Assembly (NCBI GenBank): GCA_037157565.1
Contig: JAZHRO010000013.1
Location: 112,854,001-112,918,000, forward strand
From: Thalassia testudinum
Taxonomy: Eukaryota; Streptophyta; Magnoliopsida; Alismatales; Hydrocharitaceae
DNA length: 64,000 nt
Reading direction: 5' to 3'
The notes beneath the pieces are model-generated. The model was not told where the DNA came from and searched no databases. It saw only the letters and a program-made list of their open reading frames with translations. The position numbers were made by a program, and so were the translations under genes. Shown here piece by piece: positions 1 to 10,460 of the stretch. The first letter of the stretch is position 1, and each line of letters begins with the position of its first letter.

Positions 1-1015
1 GCTTTTGGAGGTGGTGGTGTGAAGGGATGTGGGGTTGGTGGTTGGCACCAAAAAGGGACAAGAGTGGAGGCGTTTTTAGGTTGAGCTAGTAGTTAAGTTG
101 AGGTGGAGCTAGGTTAGGGTTTTAGGTAGGAGGTGAGCATTAGGAAATAAGATGTAGCTAATCTAGCCAAGCTAAGCTAGCTTAGCTAGTAGTTGAGTAG
201 AGGAGGAGGTGGGATGGAGCTAGGGTTTAAGGGAAAGGAGCTGAGGAAGGGATGTCTGGAGCTAAACTAGAGCTGGTAGCTTCTGAAGGGAGTTGCAGGG
301 AGCTGCTTTAGCTAGCTTAGCTTGCTAGTTCTTTGCTTGCTTCTAAGCCAAGATAAAGTGAGTTGGCTTCTACTGAAATATGTTGAGGTGAGCTGGGTCT
401 GATCTTCCCGGGGAGGACCTAGCTTAGCTCAACTAGGTTGAGCTAAGTGGAGTCCCCGGGAGCTGGACGTGAGCTGGCCTGAGCTGTGTGAAGTCATCTT
501 CAGCTGACTTGACTTGAGTGAAGCTGGAAGTAGCTGGACCTATGTTGAGGTGGACTCTAGTCAACTTAGTTGAGCCAGCTAGAGCTCCCAGTGAACTGAA
601 TGGAGCTGAGGTGAGCTAGACTCAACTAAGTTAAGCATAGTCTGAGCTGACTTGAGCTAGGGTGAGCTAAGATGAGGTGCCATTCAGCTAAGATGAGCTA
701 AATGGAGCATAATGGAGCCAACCCTAGCTCAAGTGAGCTGGTATCCAGCTATGATGAGTTGGAATTGGCTGAGTCCCAGCTGGAATGAGCTTCCTCTTAA
801 CCAGTTGCGTTCATTAGTGCTAGAGTTTTATGGATCTGTCAATATGTTTGTCCCTAACACTCAAACAAACGTATCAAAAAAAACTATAAAATATGCAAAT
901 GCTTGCCTAACCTAGTTGATGCCTAATGTAGCCTAAAAATCCATTTGCGTAGTTAAAATCCTAAGAGTTAGGTTTGTTTTAGGGCATTAGGATGATGATA
1001 AACTGACGTTTATCA
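1..1015 (-). repeat. 3' LTR of element A (partial)
   Basis: The right edge is placed at ...tttatca (1015) because the next bases are a C-rich complement of a polypurine tract and hairpin, the same arrangement seen beside the 3' LTRs of E1, E and F. The left edge lies outside the window. Most of this piece is a degenerate GAGCT-rich tract; the last 200 bp is ordinary AT-rich sequence. A short palindrome (gataaac...gtttatc, 997-1014) sits at the LTR edge. No matching 5' LTR was found on the other side of A. Confidence 0.65.
70..790. repeat. Degenerate GAGCT-rich tract
   Basis: The words gagct, agctg, ttgagct and gagctagg recur every 8-20 bp for about 700 bp, interrupted by unrelated bases. There is no fixed period, so it is a cryptic simple repeat rather than a satellite. 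No convincing reading frame runs through it. It lies inside the LTR of A. Confidence 0.7.
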
Positions 1016-1055
1016 CACCCCCATGCTTATCTTTTGCTAGTCTCTTAGGAAAACA
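1016..1055 (-). promoter_or_regulatory. Polypurine tract and flanking hairpin of A
   Basis: On the minus strand this reads as a purine tract (AAGATAAGCATGGGGGTG) abutting the LTR, preceded by a degenerate inverted repeat (ttttgctag / cttaggaaaa, loop tct). The PPT primes plus-strand DNA synthesis in LTR elements. The same block is found at six other elements in the window. Confidence 0.65.
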
Positions 1056-2045
1056 AATTTTTACGAAACGATATTCTTGGAAAAACTAATTTTTTCAAGT
1101 TTTTAAGGAGATAGAGATTACGAGACCATGGTTGGTCCAAACACGGGAAGTATGGGATTTGTTAAAGATAAACATTAGGATTTATTTCAGGATCCAAAAT
1201 TTAGATGAATCAGGATCAATATATCCACCAATAATTCAAAAATTAACTCCTTAATTCAGATGACTCAAAATTTTTCTAGTTAGGATTTCTCTGGCTCTTG
1301 AATCTGATTCACAACTTGCAATATCCTTTTAAACCTTGTGTCTAGGCTTGTGAAAAGCCAACATTAATAAGGTTGTGTTTTTGGTTTAAAACTTTTTTTT
1401 TGTCTCCCCCATGCTTATTCTTAGCTTAGTCTAATAACAGATGTGTCGGAATCATCATTCCCGTTACCAATCCTCAAGGGGCTCCAGTGCCAGTACTTCG
1501 AGATAGTACTGTCCATGACACCACCAAGGAGCTCATAACCCCAAAACACAATGCGATGTAAAGGGACGCATTTTCCTCCTCAGTGGTGGGAACTCAAACC
1601 AATGATCTTTTTGGACTTTTACTAAGGCCAAACAAAGGATTTTTCTAATTTCTAAATGTTTTTTAGGTGTTGGCTTGTGTGTTAATTTTGGCACAAGAAA
1701 TTTTGCATGATATGAAAGTTTCTGAATCGGAGACTAAGCCAGATGCTTTCCATGTTACAAGGGAGATCAAGTCACCTGAACTATCATGATCTAGTCTAAA
1801 GGTAGAGCCTGAAATTCTAATAATCAGATCCGTATCATTATCGCTAGTTTGTTAAAGATTAAAACCCATTGTACGAAAAGTGAATGCTCAACCTTAGTCC
1901 TAATTTCATAATTTCCTCAAAAAGTTTTCAACATTTTTATTTATTTATCATTATTATTATTATGGGTATACAAGCAAAAACTAAAACAAGAAAATTGCAC
2001 GTTTTTAGGTTTTGAAAATCCTGATTTGATCGTCAAAAATTAAAA
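1056..2045 (-). other. 3' untranslated region of A
   Basis: This non-coding stretch lies between the internal purine motif and the terminal PPT of A. It holds one copy of a sequence (about 1490-1520, containing ttcgagatagt and gtccatg) that is triplicated in the matching region of E1. I see no gene in it. Confidence 0.5.
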
Positions 2046-2085
2046 ATACCCCCCCATGCTCAAGATATGGCATGTCCTCATGCAA
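2046..2085 (-). promoter_or_regulatory. Internal polypurine-like motif of A
   Basis: The minus strand reads atgaggacatg... then gagcatgggggg, a variant of the motif GAGGACATTGCAT...GGCATGGGGG that lies about 1.0-1.3 kb upstream of the terminal PPT in E1, B, C, D, E and F. A comparable conserved GAGGACA...GTGGGGG motif is, to my knowledge, usual downstream of the coding region in Athila-type elements. Confidence 0.55.
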
Positions 2086-2398
2086 ATGGAAGGGAAAATG
2101 GAATGCCCCAGTGAAGGTGATCGAAGTCAGGATAGTCAAAACATCTGAAGAAAAGAGAAAGAGCTAAAAAGCAAAAAAAAATGATGGGTTACCTCCCATC
2201 TAGTGCTATCTTTTACTCTATTCAGCCAGGCGTGAACTTATGCACAGAAGATGAATGATTGTGTAAGTAATTGGACACTTGAATGCCTGCATTAAAAAGA
2301 TCTTCCTCTGGATCCCCTAAAAGATGAGTGGTAGGAATTTGGGGATCAAAATTGGATGGAAAAATGGAAGGGTGACCCGAGTCTGGCCATGGTTTTAA

Positions 2399-2689
2399 TT
2401 ATTGATGAATGCCAAACTCGGGTGAGGCTGGTGGTAGGTCCAATGGAAAGGAAGTAAGAGGGAAATGATGGTGGTTGGGTGAGGTTAGTGTGCAAGGGTG
2501 GGGTGAGAGAAGAGTGGGTGGGTTAGGAAGATAATCAGGAAGAGATTTTAGAGGGAGACAAGGTTTTGAGTCATAGATTTCCCCAACCAATGATTCAGAG
2601 TCAGAGTCCTTGAAAAAATTATGGTCGGGAAGGGTATCTATTAACATTGTCACCTCCACCAAATTCGATATCTTAGTATCTAAGTCCAT
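2399..2689 (-). pseudogene. Athila protease-RT linker remnant (element A)
   Basis: This open frame of 96 codons is acidic in its first half (DHNFFKDSDSES) and then contains LPLKSLPDYL. That matches the linker just before reverse transcriptase in E1 (ELKPLPEHLKYVFL, encoded near 16400). The frame then ends, and the sequence runs straight into A's 3' untranslated region, so RT, RNase H and integrase are missing. A is therefore a deletion derivative. The match to the linker is by eye and short; the rest of the ORF is unassigned. Confidence 0.5.
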
Positions 2690-2759
2690 GATAAACTGAT
2701 CAATGTCATGGAATCTCTTAGAGGAATTGAAAATATCAACAGTGATGGTTTAGCCTGTG

Positions 2760-3325
2760 CAACTGATATCCCTTTTTCCTGTATGGCAATTTATGATTGC
2801 TTTTGCAGTGGCCAAAAAAGGTCATCCAAGAATGATTGGGGCATTAATCACTGATTTGAGTACAATAATGTCAAGGACTAGAAAGTCTGCAGGGAAGACA
2901 CAATTTTGGACTTTGAGGACATCCTCGACAATCCCACAGGGTTTGATTGTAGATCGGTCGGCTAATTGTAAGGTAACCTCAACATGTTTTAAATCACTGA
3001 TCTGAAATTCCTTGAATAAAACCATGGGGATGATATTAACTGAGGCACCAAGATAGAGAAGAGCACGATTGAAAGTGGTATCATCGATAATTACTAAAAT
3101 CAAAGGCATGCCCAGGTCTTTCATCTTAGGAGGCAGTTTACTCTTTATAACAGAGCTCACTGTCTCCGAAAGATGCACCTGTCTTAGGTTTTTAATCTGC
3201 CTTTTGGGAGTACAGATATCTTTTAAAAATTTGGCATAGGCAGGAATATACTTGATTACATCTAAGAAAGGGATATTGATTTGAACTTGCCTGAATAAAT
3301 CCATGAGTTCTTCAGTCGTGGGCAT
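2760..3325 (-). pseudogene. Retroviral-type aspartic protease remnant (element A)
   Basis: The frame from 3325 encodes the Athila region preceding and including the aspartic protease: VQINIPFLDVIKYIPAYAKF, CTPKR, SKLPPK, then LGASVNIIP and LQLADRS. In E1 the same region has DLGASINLIP, where D is the catalytic aspartate. Here that residue is Tyr (codon at 3053-3055), so the enzyme would be inactive. A TGA at 2819-2821 stands where E1 has the Arg of ILGRPFLATA, after which the frame continues with PFLATAKA. The enzyme would mature Gag-Pol in virus-like particles. Its neighbours are the linker remnant downstream and gag upstream. Confidence 0.8.
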
Positions 3326-4846
3326 AGATTTCTTTTTTCAATTGGTAGTGGAGTGGAGAGCTTGGGGAAAAGGGGCAGGAGTCGTGTCATGTGATTTTTG
3401 TGTTTCTTTTTCTTCCTGAGTGGGGAGTTGAGACTCAATTTGCATAGGAATGATATGGGTTTCACCAGGTTGTTGTGGAGCCCGGGATCAGTGGTGGTTT
3501 TCCCACTCCTCAATGTAATTGCATGTGCAGTCGGATTAGTGTTCAGAGGAGGTGGGGGGGCCTATTGTTGTGGAAACCTGGATGGCTGCTAAGGTGTAGG
3601 ATTGATGGGAGGCTGATTATAGTGGTTTTGATTTCTACCCTGATAATGGTGTCGTTGATTATTAAGGTTGGACATGGGTTGGGATGGTAAATGTCTTGCC
3701 GGTCTTGGAATAACCCTAATCTAACTATTCAGATTTGTAATAGCACGGGTTACTTCCTTCATTTTGTTCTGCATTTCCCGTAGGGTTTTCATCATCTGGG
3801 CATTGATGTCTTCTTGAGATGGCCCAAATTGATAAAAATTCTAATTTGACCCATACCCTCTAAATTGATTTCATTTTTGGGGAAGAACTAGGTTGTTCCA
3901 AGAGTGGTTCGAGTAGTTCTTCCAATTGGAAGAATTTCTAAATTGCTCCTAGAGAGCAGAGATATTTTCAGTGGGGTTGGGATTTCGATATGTGTGATTC
4001 CCCAGTGAACTATAGAAAGCCTCAGAATAGTGATTATAATCAGTAGGGGTAGTGTTTAAATTGTGCAAATTTTCTCTTCGTGGAATGTTAGGCAAGGTTA
4101 GATGTGGAACCTGTGGAGCTTGGATGGGTGTGGCAAGTCTTTCCTCAAATTTCTTTTGATTTATTTCAATCTAGTCGAGTCGTTGGGCAATCATTTGAAG
4201 ATCATCTTGGGTCACGGGAATGGATTGAGTGCTAATTTCATGAACACCGAACTGCGGGTTTGAGGTTCTACCAAAGGTGTTCATGGATGCTTGACTAAAG
4301 GAGTTTTCACTCATTTCCTCGAATAAATTATAGGCACTTTCAGCGTCTTTATTTAAGAAGTTGCCGCCATATGAGGCATCAACAAAACGTCGAATTTGAT
4401 CTTCTAATCCATGATAGAAGATCTGCACGAGTTGCCACAAGGGAATCTCGTGGTGCGGCCAACTTCTTAAGAAATCTTGGAAATGTTCCCAACCATCATG
4501 AAGAGTCTCGCCAGATTTTTGTTGAAAGCTCATAATAGATCTTCGTAGGGAATTAGTATGACCTTTGGGAAAGAACTTCTTAAGGAAAGCACTTTTGAGC
4601 TAAAGCCATGTGGTAATAGGTTGGTCGATGGTTCTGAACCAATAAGCTACCTTATCTTTCAGAGATAATGGGAATAACTGCATCAGCCAAAGATCTTCTA
4701 GCACATTGCGAGAACGAATTGTTTGTGCAAGGAGAGTTAGTTCTTCAAGATGGATGAACGGGTCTTCCCTAGGAAGGCCATGGGAGTGCTTAATCAGGTT
4801 TAGAACTGCCGGTTTGATCTCGAAGTCTCCTTCTGGGATTACCACC
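3326..4846 (-). pseudogene. gag remnant of A, left part
   Basis: This is Athila-type Gag (retrotrans_gag family): a nucleocapsid-forming protein that coats element RNA. Frames from 4845 to 4600 and 4533 to 4171 carry the core (HGLPREDPFIHLEEL, DKVAYWF, ETLHDGWEHFQDFL, IFYHGL). Further left comes a low-complexity region and the RSGKTTTDP signature (3490-3515) that precedes protease in Athila proteins. Several stops and frameshifts break it. The gene is cut at 4846 by E1; its N-terminal part resumes at 22840, where the frame is continuous once E1 and one copy of the 5-bp TSD are removed. Confidence 0.8.
4842..4846. repeat. Target-site duplication of E1 (left)
   Basis: ccacc immediately left of the E1 LTR; identical to 22835-22839. 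Confidence 0.9.
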
Positions 4847-6615
4847 TGTTCGTCGCGCTTTGTGCGAGTTTTTAAAAGATAATATTACGTTGTAGTATAA
4901 CCGACAAAACGTTCAAACAAATATAGAGAATTTTATTACTCGAAAAACTAGAGTCTCCAAGGTCGAACACGGGGAGCAATCTCAGTACTTTTCAAAACCA
5001 AAGAATACAACTTGTAAATGAAAATAATTGATTCAATGAGAGAGTTATAAAAAGAATTTGTAAAAGAAATGTAATCTTCTTCTTCGTTGGCTCTTCTTCT
5101 TCTTTGCACTTCATTCTCCCTCTGCCTTTGTTTCTCTACTGTCTTCCTTTGCTCTTTTTTTGTCTTTACTGCAGGTCTCTCGCTCGGCTTCCTTTCTTCA
5201 GATCTCTTCTTCTGCTCCTGCTCCTGCTATTTCTTCTTTTCTTCCTTGTGCTTTCCTTCGAAGCTTTCTTCTTCCTTGGTCTTTGTTTCTCTACGAAAGC
5301 TTCTCCTTTCTCTGCTACACAGCCTCTTCTTCCTTCTTTTCCTCCCTTGCTGCAGCAGCTAAGTGTTCGCTTCTCCCTCTGCTCCTACACAAATCACAAC
5401 CAATGCAAAACCTAACCCCGTCCCTCTACCCAAACGTCTCTCTCTCTCAGCAATTCACTCGAGGACGCTCTCCCAGAGCCACACGGATAATCAGGTCGGA
5501 TCGTACCCGGGACCAGGCGCACCTGCAGGTGGGTGATGCGCGAGGAGTGCGTAGGGTTTGGGTCAGTCGGATCCCGCCAGATCTGCGAGGTCAAGCCGCG
5601 GACGAGGCGAACGTGAGAGCAGGTGAGGGACCTCACCCCTGTGCTTACGGAGGCAGTAAGCTTAAAACACAAAAAAAACTTATACTATACCTGCATTTTG
5701 CGCTTCCACGATGTGGAACTATCTGGCCAGTTCTGACTTCGCGCGCGCCCGTAGAGCCTTCGTCACGCAATTGCCCCAGCTACTGGCTTCGCAGCATGAC
5801 TTGCTAGCCTCAGTCGCTTCGCAGCACTCGCGTGGACCTGCTGCACCTGCAACCTGGGAACCCAGGTGCCTGAAGCTGCTACGAGCTCCTCGCTACTTCG
5901 ACCGTCAATGGCGGCAGGAGCTGCAACCTGTCATACACAAGAACGGCCTATTGGCCCAATCGGATTAGCTAGAAACCTTCGCCGTGGCACGGCGGAGGTG
6001 ATGCACGGTGTTGCAGGCCGCAGGTCGGCCTAGGCATGCGTGCCTAGGTCAACCTGTGGCCGGAGGTGTGGGGTTGTTCGGGGGGTAACTGTGGAGGTCT
6101 GGAGTGGCAGTGGAGGGACAGAACGAGTTCCTGGTGGTGAGCCGGAGCTCAAGAGAGGGTTGGCGAGCCATGTGGAGGGGCGGAGTGGTGTGGGCGGCTC
6201 GTTGGAGGTCGGTCGGAGGCGAGGACGATGGAGGTGGTTAGGTACTGTCGGGGGGGTAATTGGATAAAATAGCAGCGGGAAAAGAGAGAGGAGAGGATGA
6301 AGAGGGTATCTGGAGTGATCTGGAAGGAAGGGAGGCAGCGGAGTGGACGGCGCGTAACTACCGTCGTCGGGGAAGAAGGACCTAGAGGGAGGAAGCGGCG
6401 ATGAGGATGAGGTCAGGGGCACGCGCGGTTGGTACGGCGTGACGCGGGAGGAAGCGGCGAAGTTGACTATGCTACTGGTATGGCAGTAGAGCGACGAGAA
6501 GGAGGGGAGGAGGTCGCCGGAGCTTGCGGGTCTCTTGGCCGGAGATGGAAGAGATGAAAGTTTGGGGGAATCTCCGCCAATTCAAGTCTAGGATCTACGG
6601 CAGGGTCTGAGGAGC

Positions 6616-6623
6616 CTTTTATA
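6616..6623 (-). promoter_or_regulatory. TATA box of E1 3' LTR
   Basis: The minus strand reads TATAAAAG within ctataaaaggctcc. The equivalent in the 5' LTR is at 21899-21906. It would direct transcription leftward. Confidence 0.65.
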
Positions 6624-6703
6624 GGTGTTGGTCGAACCTTCTAGCGTGTGGAAACCGTGCAATCATCTCTGCCGGCTTGCCGGAGATGGAAAGAGGGTGG
6701 ATA

Positions 6704-6739
6704 CCCAAATCTCTCGTGCGTTCGCACGAGAGATTGGGT
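6704..6739. repeat. Perfect hairpin in E1 U3
   Basis: 13-bp arms aatctctcgtgcg (6708-6720) and cgcacgagagatt (6723-6735) with a 2-nt loop, extended by ccca/tggg. It lies about 90 bp upstream of the TATA box and is identical in the other LTR (21991-22018). Confidence 0.85.
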
Positions 6740-7005
6740 TCACACCAGAGATTGTAATTGGCTTTAGAAGGAAGGGAATTCCTCAGAGAATCTCCCTTCC
6801 ATTTCTGGGAGGGAATCTCTGAGGGATTGGAGAGGAATCCCTCTCTAAACCTCGTCGAAGATCGGTTCTGCCATAACAATGGCGATAGGACCTGATTGCA
6901 AAGGTGGCGAGGAACTTAGGGGGCTCTCTGCGAAGATATTAAAAAGATAGGGACCGAATTATGATTTGGGTGTACTAAATTGCAAAGTAGGTCAAGATGA
7001 CCTCC

Positions 7006-7048
7006 CCTTAGGTCCAAATTTTGGTACAAACCCAATTTGGACCTAAGG
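7006..7048. repeat. 15-bp inverted repeat in E1 U3
   Basis: Arms ccttaggtccaaatt (7006-7020) and aatttggacctaagg (7034-7048), loop 13 nt. Conserved in the other LTR at 22289-22303 and 22317-22331. Confidence 0.85.
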
Positions 7049-7551
7049 AATTCAATGGTGAAGTTGGATTTTAGGTTTGACCATGTTTGACTAGACATTT
7101 TGAGTAAAAACCCAAATTAGGTCAATTGATGAACTAGGACCCTAATCTAGGTCAAACTGGGTTCCAAAGGCCAAATTAAATTTTCTAAACCCTAGAGGAT
7201 GTTTTTCCATGATTTTTAGAGGATTTTTATTCTGACTGAAACCTTGTTAATTTAAGCGGGTCTGTTTTAGGGTCACCAAGTGTCATTTAATTTTTAGATT
7301 GCACGTAAACCCATTTCTGATTGACTCAACTCACTTTTTATCTCATTTAGACCATTTGACCTATGTTATGCCTCTGAGAAATCCCGTTTATGTACTGCAA
7401 TGGTAAAATTGCAGTTTTAACCTTTATTTCATATTTTCTTCTCAGAGCACTTGTTCCTTCAGTTAAGCCTTCTTCTAGGTTGTGCAAGAGCTTTTATCTT
7501 CTTTATGAGGTCAAAATGAGCTAGTTATGGCTCATGATGAGGCTCTCGTCA

Positions 7552-7590
7552 TACTCCCATGCCTAGCTTTTACTAGTCCCTTAGCAAAAT
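7552..7590 (-). promoter_or_regulatory. Polypurine tract and hairpin of E1
   Basis: The minus strand reads TAGGCATGGGAGTA up to the LTR edge. Just upstream lies an inverted repeat ttttactag / cttagcaaaa with a short loop. It is the plus-strand primer site of E1. Confidence 0.75.
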
Positions 7591-7985
7591 TTCAAGGTTT
7601 TAACTTCAGTTCTAGACCATGAGTATTGTGATAAGTGCTTCTCCTTTTCTTTTGTGATTAGGTAGGAATGCCGATAATAGGCCTAAAGGTACTCAAGTAC
7701 CAACCAAAATCCGGACCTGACCCGCTTTAGCCTCAGTCCTCCGCAAAGGTTTCTACGGCCCACAAGAACTAACCTAGGGTTTGTTGGACTCCGCGGTTAA
7801 AGCACCCGTGCTTGAGACATTTTTAGCCTAAGTTCAGTTTGTAGTGCGTTTTTGTAAGAGAGAGATAGAAGATTTATTTGTTTGGAGAGCTTTTCTCTCT
7901 CTTTTCTTTTTATTTCTAGCTTTGGATTAGCTTCTCAACACGGTCTGTATCGGATTACTCGTCCCCATCATCAATCCTCAAGGGT

Positions 7986-8134
7986 CCCTGGCTTTCGAGA
8001 TTTCGAGATAATCCTACCCATGGCAACCCCCAGAACCCTGGCTTTCGAGATTTCGAGATAGTCCCGCCCATGGCGTTCCGTGGCCGAATTCAGACCCTGG
8101 TGATCGACATTTCGTGATAATGCCGCCCATGGCA
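7986..8134. repeat. Three tandem 40-bp units in E1 3' region
   Basis: Units at 7986-8025, 8036-8075 and 8095-8134 each run from ccctgg to catggc, sharing ttcgagat and gcccatgg. Spacing is 50 and 59 bp. A has one diverged copy near 1490-1520. Confidence 0.85.
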
Positions 8135-8827
8135 TCTGAACCAGCGGAGTGCTTACATGCCCCCAGTAGGATATTTGAATATCCTAAGAGACAAGCACCG
8201 AGGAGACGATATGTTGTTACGCATCTTCGAGGGGAATTTCCCACCTCTCCACGCTGAGAACTCGTCCAAATCAATTTGTGTTGATTGGCCGCTCCTAATC
8301 TAGGTGACTTTTTCAGAACATTAAACGCTTTTGCGTGATTTGGATGTTTATGCGTACTGAACCAGACTATGTGTGAATTTGGGGTGCTTAGGTTACCGAA
8401 TCCCGCAAATCGGAGGTCAGTTAGCGAGGCCGAATACTTCCTAAGCCTTAGACCTAATACTTAAGCTTCGTATTTTCCCCAACCTCTTGAGGATTATCCA
8501 GATTTTAACGGATACGTGAATTTTTAAGCTAAAGAATCTAGCCCAAGAGGCCTAAGACCAGCGTTCCCGCTAATCTCTTGTTGTTTCTTCGTAGCACTTT
8601 TCTTTTATTTCTTTTCTTGACTCAGTCTAGACTTCAGTTATCCCCTTAATCTTTTACTAATGACTCTTTCTTTTCATTTTCATTTTGTGCTCCTTTTTGT
8701 CATTTTTCTTCCTTTTCCTCCTCTCATTTGTATGACCCTGAATTGTTCCTCCCCTCCATCAAGTCACTTTTTTTTTTTTAATGAAACCCTTTCTTGATAT
8801 GAATTTCCTGACATTTTGCACTTTCAT

Positions 8828-8863
8828 ACCCCTCCATGCCTAAGATTTGCAATGTCCCCATTG
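8828..8863 (-). promoter_or_regulatory. Internal polypurine-like motif of E1
   Basis: The minus strand reads aatggggacattgcaaatc then ttaggcatggagggg, repeating the AGGCATGG core of the terminal PPT some 1.27 kb upstream of it. Confidence 0.65.
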
Positions 8864-9128
8864 TAAATTAGGTGGGTTCGACTTCAGCTTAGTTCATTCA
8901 TTAGGACAGGTGTGTGGTGAGTGAATGGGTCGAAATGACTTGATGCGAACGATTTCTAGTCTCGGGTAGGGATACCTGAGGTGAATTCAGCTGTTCTAAT
9001 GGATGAACCCTAAAGTGCAATATGAATTTCGCGTAGAGATGTCAGAAAAGGTTTCGGGTTTTTCAAAGAATGACGGGTTGCCTCCCGTTAAGCGCTGAGT
9101 TTTACGCCATCGGCTGGGCGCAATGAGC

Positions 9129-10460
9129 TCAAGAGGAATGGAGGGTAAAGGATGACTCAGCCAAATCTATATCGGTCATGTCAATGAACGGCTTGAGTCT
9201 CTGACCGTTCACGACAAAGGGTTCAGAATCGTGGCTGAGTGGGCTGATTTCAATGGCTCCATTTTCGAAGATTTGTCGGACTAGGTAGGGTCCGACCCAC
9301 TTGGATCTTAGCTTTCCTGGGAATAATTTGAGTCGGGCATCAAAGAGTAAAACTTTTTGGCCAGGATAAAAGACCTTTCTAGAAATGTGTTTGTCATGAA
9401 AAGCTTTTACCCGTTCTTTATAAATTTGCGAGTTCTCATACGCGTCGTGGCATAATTCATCGATCTTGCTCATTTGAAGTCTTCTGTGGGTGCCAGCCTT
9501 AGAAGGATCCAGATTACAGGTCTGTACTGCCCAACAGGCTTTATGCTCCAACTTGACGGGGAGGTGACATGCCTTCCCGTACACTAGTCTGAAGGGAGAC
9601 ATTCCTAATTGAGTCTTGTGGGCGGTCCTATAGGCCCACAATGCTTCCGGAAGCTGAGAAGACCAATCTATTCTATCAGGTCGAACAGTAACCTGAAGGA
9701 TCTTCTTGATTTCTCGGTTAGATAGCTCAGCTAGACCATTAGTTTGGGGGTGGTAAGGAGTAGAGATTCGGTGTGACACCCCGTATTTGGTCATCAGTGA
9801 CCTGAACTGAGCGTTTGTAAAATGGGTCCCTCCGTCGGAAATTATAGCACGTGGGATCCCGAACCTTGAGAAAATGTTGTGATGAAGGAATTTTATAACG
9901 ACTTTATGATTGTTGGTTCGGGTCGGAATGGCTTCTATCCACTTGGAAACATAGTCAACTGCGAGTAAGATGTATTCGAAGCCATCGGAGATCGGGAAGG
10001 GTCCCATGAAATCAATCCCCCAAATATCAAAAATTTCGCATACCAAGATCGGCTGTAGAGGCATCAAGTCTCTATGGCTCATGTTGCCCAGAGTCTGGCA
10101 ACGGGAACATGCCTTACAGTGATCGTATGCATCCTTGAAAATTGTGGGCCAGTAAAAGCCACACTGGAGGACTTTTGATGCACTTTTATGTCCTGAAAAA
10201 TGTCCACCGCATGCCTGGTCATGGCAAAATGAAAGTATGTCTTTGATTTCCACTTCCGCGACGCACCGTCAAATTATCTGATCAGCACCAATGCGGAATA
10301 GATACGGGTCTTCCCATAGGTAATACTTGACATCGGAACGCAATTTGTCCTTTTTGGCCTTCGGCCAATCGGGCGGAATCTGATGTGATGCCAGGTAATT
10401 AACTATATCAGTGAACCATGGAAGACTTGTACTGATAGTTGATGAGTGGCTACTCATCAT
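9129..10460 (-). pseudogene. Integrase of E1 (pol C-terminal part)
   Basis: Integrase joins element cDNA ends to host DNA in the nucleus. The main open frame (10253-9129, 374 codons) has the HHCC zinc finger (H11, H18, C49, C52; motif CSRCQ), then the catalytic core: D81 in [11 protein letters not shown]140 in SDGGTHF and E176 in PHQTNGLAE-type context, with 35 residues between the last two (DD35E). Near the C-terminus [14 protein letters not shown] is the GPY/F module. An upstream segment (10460-10269, PWFTDIVNYLA to GADQII) belongs to the same protein but is separated by a TGA at 10266-10268, where Arg (CGA) would be expected. X separates this gene from RNase H to the right. Confidence 0.92.

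Larger units (their letters stand above)
4847..7551 (-). repeat. 3' LTR of E1
   Basis: 2705 bp, near-identical to 20202-22834 apart from substitutions and 72 bp (about 4990-5061) absent from the right copy. On the minus strand it starts TGACGAGAGCC and ends ACGAACA. U3 is to the right of the TATA box at 6616; the long R-U5 to its left includes a pyrimidine-rich tract (5085-5345) and GC-rich sequence. Frames of 60-240 codons inside it are not genes. Confidence 0.93.
7591..9128 (-). other. 3' untranslated region of E1
   Basis: This non-coding region lies between the integrase stop and the PPT. It contains three tandem 40-bp units (7986-8134) and the internal purine motif (8828-8863). Short frames here have no recognisable product. 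Confidence 0.7.

Noticed and set aside
1..1015. Satellite or telomere-related array
   Set aside because: No fixed period and no telomere motif; the tract ends at an LTR edge next to a polypurine tract.
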